Positions 6,234 through 8,824 of a stretch of 8,824 bases of DNA are shown here, in pieces. A program made the position numbers and the translations under genes. The DNA comes from RGIG1995 sp045658315. Its GTDB lineage: Bacteria; Bacillota; Clostridia; Oscillospirales; CAG-272. Position 1 is the stretch's first letter; each line of letters opens with the position of its first letter. The stretch is from positions 1-8,824 of the forward strand of contig JAZOUV010000095.1 of NCBI GenBank assembly GCA_045658315.1. Reading direction: 5' to 3'. Under the pieces are notes generated by a model. The model worked only from the letters and a program-made list of their open reading frames with translations. It did not search any database and was not told where the DNA came from.

Positions 6234-7322
6234 ATGAAAAGAGTTTACAATTTTTCTGCAGGGCCGTCTATGTTGCCTTTGCCCGTACTTGAGAAATGTG
6301 CTAATGAAATGGTTTGTTACGGCGAATCAGGCATGTCAGTTATGGAGATGAGCCACCGCTCTCCCGTTTACGAAGAGATTATCGCAGGAACAGAAGCACT
6401 CCTGCGTGAAGTTATGAATATACCCGAAAACTACAAGGTTCTGTTTATGCAGGGCGGTGCGTCAACACAGTTTTCCGCCGTTCCACTTAACCTTATGACA
6501 GGCTCGGGCAAGGCTGACTACGTTGTGTCCGGTCAGTTCTCAAAAAAGGCTTTCCAAGAAGCCAAGAAATACGGTGATGTTGTATGTATTGCTTCTTCCG
6601 AAGATAAGAATAACTCTTATATCCCCGTATTTAAAAAAGAAGATATCCGTCCCGATGCAGACTATGTTCACGTTTGCTTTAACAATACCATTTACGGTAC
6701 AAAATATTACTATATTCCCGACACCGGCGATATCCCGCTTGTTGCAGATATGTCTTCCTGCATTCTTTCCGAACCTGTTGACGTATCAAAGTTCGGTATG
6801 ATTTACGCAGGTGCACAAAAGAATATGGCTCCCGCAGGTCTTACCGTTGTTATTATCCGCGAGGATCTGCTCGGCAAGGAAAGAGATATTACTCCCGTAA
6901 TGCTCAACTATAAGATCATTGCAGATAACGCTTCTATGTACAATACGCCACCCTGCTATCCCATTTACGTTTGCAAGCTCGTTCTCGAATGGATAAAGGA
7001 TATGGGCGGTCTCGATGTCATGAAAGAAAAGAACGTTAAGAAGGCAAAGGTTCTTTATGATTACCTCGATTCTCAGGATTACTACATTGCTCCCGTTGAA
7101 AAACAGAGCCGTTCTATGATGAACGTTACTTTTGTAACGGGCGACGCTGACCTTGACAAAAAGTTTGCAAAGGAAGCAGACGCAAAAGGCTTTAAGAACA
7201 TCAAGGGACATCGCTCGGTAGGCGGTATGCGTGCATCTATTTATAACGCTATGCCTTACGAAGGGGTTGCTGAGCTTGTTGAGTTCATGAAGAATTTTGC
7301 TAAAGATAATCCTAAGGGCTAA
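6234..7322 (+). CDS. serC: Phosphoserine aminotransferase
   Basis: A 362-aa fold-type I PLP enzyme of normal length. It converts 3-phosphohydroxypyruvate and glutamate to phosphoserine, the second step of serine synthesis, and in many bacteria also works in pyridoxal phosphate synthesis. The N-terminal YNFSAGPSMLP and MEMSHRSP (38-45) are SerC signatures. GGAS (74-77) holds the PLP phosphate, D172 in VADMSS contacts the pyridine nitrogen, and K196 in AGAQKNMAPAG forms the Schiff base. HRSVGGMRASIYNA near the C-terminus holds the substrate-binding arginine region. F102 takes the place where the E. coli enzyme has Trp stacking on PLP. The ATG at 6234 is chosen because a TTG start further up would lie in the promoter -35 box; AAGGAG is 12 bases upstream, rather distant. 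serA follows after 24 bases in the same operon. Confidence 0.97.
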   Translation: MKRVYNFSAGPSMLPLPVLEKCANEMVCYGESGMSVMEMSHRSPVYEEIIAGTEALLREVMNIPENYKVLFMQGGASTQFSAVPLNLMTGSGKADYVVSGQFSKKAFQEAKKYGDVVCIASSEDKNNSYIPVFKKEDIRPDADYVHVCFNNTIYGTKYYYIPDTGDIPLVADMSSCILSEPVDVSKFGMIYAGAQKNMAPAGLTVVIIREDLLGKERDITPVMLNYKIIADNASMYNTPPCYPIYVCKLVLEWIKDMGGLDVMKEKNVKKAKVLYDYLDSQDYYIAPVEKQSRSMMNVTFVTGDADLDKKFAKEADAKGFKNIKGHRSVGGMRASIYNAMPYEGVAELVEFMKNFAKDNPKG

Positions 7323-7346
7323 TATATTTTTACATAGGTGAAAGAA

Positions 7347-8489
7347 ATGAAAAATATTCAATTATTAAATAAAATTGCCACATGCGGTACAGACCTTTTT
7401 GACAAGGCGAAATACAGTGTGGCAGAGGATATCAATAATCCCGACGCAATAATGGTTCGTTCTGCCGTTATGCACGAAATGGAATTTGACACTAACCTAA
7501 AGGCTATTGCAAGAGCAGGTGCGGGTGTAAACAATATTCCTCTTGATAAGTGTGCAGAACAGGGCATCGTTGTTTTCAATACCCCCGGAGCTAATGCAAA
7601 TGCGGTAAAAGAGCTTGCCGTATGTGCACTTATGCTCGCTTCCCGTGATATAGTCGGCGGTATTGAATGGGCAAAAACCCTTAAAGGTACAGAAAACGTT
7701 GCAAAGCAGGTTGAAAAAGGTAAATCCAAGTTCGGCGGTGTTGAAATCGTCGGCAAGACTCTCGGCATAATCGGTCTCGGTGCTATCGGCGGTATGCTTG
7801 CAAACGTGGCTGAAGGACTCGGCATGAAGGTTATCGGCTGCGACCCCTACCTCAGCGTTGATGCGGCTTGGAATATCAATTCAAACGTTCAGAGAGTTGC
7901 GACTTTTGAAGACGTATTTAAAAATTCCGATTATATAAGCGTACACGTTCCCGCAACTGCCGAAACCAAAGGTTTTCTTAATACAAAAACATTCGGCATG
8001 ATGAAGGCCGGCGTGAGAATACTCAACCTTGCAAGAGCAGATCTCGTTAATGCAGACGACCTTAAAACTGCCCTCGAAAGCGGAAAAGTTGCCTCCTACG
8101 TAACAGACTTCCCCACCGAAGAGACAGTTGACGTTAAGGGTATAATCGCTATCCCCCACCTCGGTGCATCTACCGAAGAAGCCGAAGATAACTGTGCTGT
8201 TATGGCGGCAAGAGAGCTTATTGACTATCTCGAAAACGGCAATATCAGAAACAGCGTAAACTACCCTGCTGTTGTAGCTCCCAGAAGCCATGCGAACAGA
8301 GTGTGCGTTCTCCACGCAAACACAGACGGACTTGCAACTAAGATAACTTCCCTCTTCAAAGGCGACTTTATGACCAAATCGAGAGGAAACTATGCATATA
8401 CAATCGTTGATACAGACGACCTCTGTGAAGATGCAGTCGCAAAAGCAACAGCCCTCGACGGCGTATATAAAGTAAACGTTATCCAATAA
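7347..8489 (+). CDS. serA: D-3-phosphoglycerate dehydrogenase (short form with ACT-like tail)
   Basis: A 380-aa D-isomer-specific 2-hydroxyacid dehydrogenase. It oxidises 3-phosphoglycerate to 3-phosphohydroxypyruvate, the first step of serine synthesis, supplying SerC encoded just upstream. RAGAGVNNIPLD (56-67) is the substrate-side motif. The NAD-binding Rossmann motif is GLGAIG (143-148), with D166 selecting NAD over NADP. Catalytic residues are R230 (NLARAD), E258 or E259 (FPTEE) and H271 (IPHLGAST). Residues about 317-380 resemble the C-terminal ACT domain that senses serine, but the stretch between ITS and KSRG is about six residues shorter than I expect, so feedback inhibition may be altered. 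The start at ATG 7347 is set by AGGTGA five bases upstream; a GTG three codons earlier lies inside that site. An effective terminator-like hairpin follows. serB is not in this window. Confidence 0.93.
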   Translation: MKNIQLLNKIATCGTDLFDKAKYSVAEDINNPDAIMVRSAVMHEMEFDTNLKAIARAGAGVNNIPLDKCAEQGIVVFNTPGANANAVKELAVCALMLASRDIVGGIEWAKTLKGTENVAKQVEKGKSKFGGVEIVGKTLGIIGLGAIGGMLANVAEGLGMKVIGCDPYLSVDAAWNINSNVQRVATFEDVFKNSDYISVHVPATAETKGFLNTKTFGMMKAGVRILNLARADLVNADDLKTALESGKVASYVTDFPTEETVDVKGIIAIPHLGASTEEAEDNCAVMAARELIDYLENGNIRNSVNYPAVVAPRSHANRVCVLHANTDGLATKITSLFKGDFMTKSRGNYAYTIVDTDDLCEDAVAKATALDGVYKVNVIQ

Positions 8490-8507
8490 TAAATAAGCAC
8501 AAACTTG

Positions 8508-8540
8508 CAAGGGAGGCTCACAAGCCTCCCTTGTTATATT
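8508..8540 (+). terminator. Terminator after serA
   Basis: A perfect 11-bp GC-rich stem (8508-8518 with 8523-8533) with a CACA loop, followed by TTATATT. The U tract is broken by A residues, but the stable stem 19 bases after the serA stop makes termination likely. Confidence 0.8.
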
Positions 8541-8544
8541 ATTT

Positions 8545-8568
8545 CGGGAGGAGCAAGCCCCTCTCCCG
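8545..8568. repeat. GC-rich inverted repeat next to the tandem array
   Basis: CGGGAG (8545-8550) and CTCCCG (8563-8568) flank a 12-base loop containing GCAAGCCCC. It sits between the serA terminator and the 102-bp repeats and looks like a separate dispersed palindromic unit, though only one copy is visible here. Confidence 0.5.
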
Positions 8569-8580
8569 CGAAAAACAATC

Positions 8581-8824
8581 CGCACAAACCCAATATTTAA
8601 GTTTTCTTTGCCTACTTTTTTTAGGAAAGCCCTCTCAGTCGCCTTTCGGCGACAGCTCCCCCAAAGTGGGAGCCTTTGAGTTCGTACAAACCCATTGTTC
8701 AAGTTTTCTTTGCCTACTTTTTTTAGGAAAGCCCTCTCAGTCGCCTTTCGGCGACAGCTCCCCCAAAGTGGGAGCCTTTGAGTTCGTACAAACCCATTGT
8801 TCAAGTTTTCTTTGCCTACTTTCT
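8581..8824. repeat. 102-bp tandem repeat array, two full copies and a partial third
   Basis: Copies begin at 8581, 8683 and 8785, a constant 102-bp period; the third is cut by the window end after 40 bases. Copies 1 and 2 differ at four positions, all in the first 18 bases, and are identical over the other 84. Copy 3 differs from copy 2 at one visible base (8823). Each copy holds two adjacent hairpins: GTCGCC/GGCGAC with a TTTC loop (8638-8653, again at 8740-8755) and GCTCCC/GGGAGC with a seven-base loop (8655-8673, again at 8757-8775). The period is a multiple of three and one minus-strand frame is open through it, giving a 34-residue repeat, but nothing supports it as a gene. It looks like a REP-like dispersed intergenic element. 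Confidence 0.9.

Noticed and set aside
579..8489. The HAD phosphatase as the missing phosphoserine phosphatase (SerB) of the serC-serA pathway
   Set aside because: It is about 5 kb away on the other strand in a different operon and has the Gph-type cap, with no SerB-specific feature.
7881..8804. A 307-codon minus-strand open frame with two 34-residue repeats at its N-terminus
   Set aside because: Most of it is the antisense of serA and the rest is the translated 102-bp repeat. It starts at a TTG inside the repeat, stays open to the window edge, has no family signature, and crosses the serA terminator hairpin.
8581..8824. CRISPR array
   Set aside because: The 102-bp units follow each other directly, with no unique spacers, and the unit is far longer than a CRISPR repeat. 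No cas gene is nearby.

Overview
The window reads as chromosomal housekeeping DNA from a Firmicute of the Clostridia type, plausibly a gut-associated anaerobe. The signs are moderate GC, strong AGGAGG-type ribosome binding sites, textbook sigma-A promoters, a diphosphate-type phosphofructokinase, a CotJC-like manganese catalase, and a GC-rich tandem intergenic repeat of the kind scattered through clostridial genomes. No tRNA, rRNA, CRISPR, phage or insertion-sequence gene was found. The species cannot be fixed from the sequence alone.

Layout. On the minus strand, 9-2524 holds pepT (peptidase T), then an HAD-family phosphatase, then mntP (manganese exporter). The HAD gene and mntP are tightly coupled: 3 bases separate the stop of one from the start of the other, and the mntP ribosome binding site lies inside the end of the HAD gene. 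A divergent control region (2525-2705) carries one strong promoter in each direction, for pepT and for a SASA-type (GQSNMAG) esterase at 2706-3461. A strong hairpin terminator at 3471-3505 separates that gene from a convergent manganese catalase/CotJC gene (3537-4205, minus). A second divergent region (4206-4410) carries two tandem promoters for a 411-aa phosphofructokinase with PPi-type active-site residues. After its terminator comes an unlisted 59-codon gene (5816-5995) for a small glycine-zipper membrane protein. A consensus promoter then drives serC-serA (6234-8489), two steps of serine biosynthesis from the glycolytic intermediate 3-phosphoglycerate. The right end (8545-8824) is a hairpin element plus 102-bp tandem repeats that run off the window.

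How the genes relate. PFK and SerA/SerC are linked metabolically: glycolytic flux feeds 3-phosphoglycerate to serine. serB is absent from the window. PepT and the esterase look like nutrient-scavenging functions. MntP and the manganese catalase both involve manganese but are not co-transcribed.

No convincing new multi-gene system is visible. The most useful observations are the small membrane-protein gene, the 102-bp repeat with an open 34-codon period, an apparently shortened ACT domain in SerA, an Asn variant of the HAD nucleophile motif, a cysteine cluster in a cytoplasmic loop of MntP, and the paired PFK promoters.
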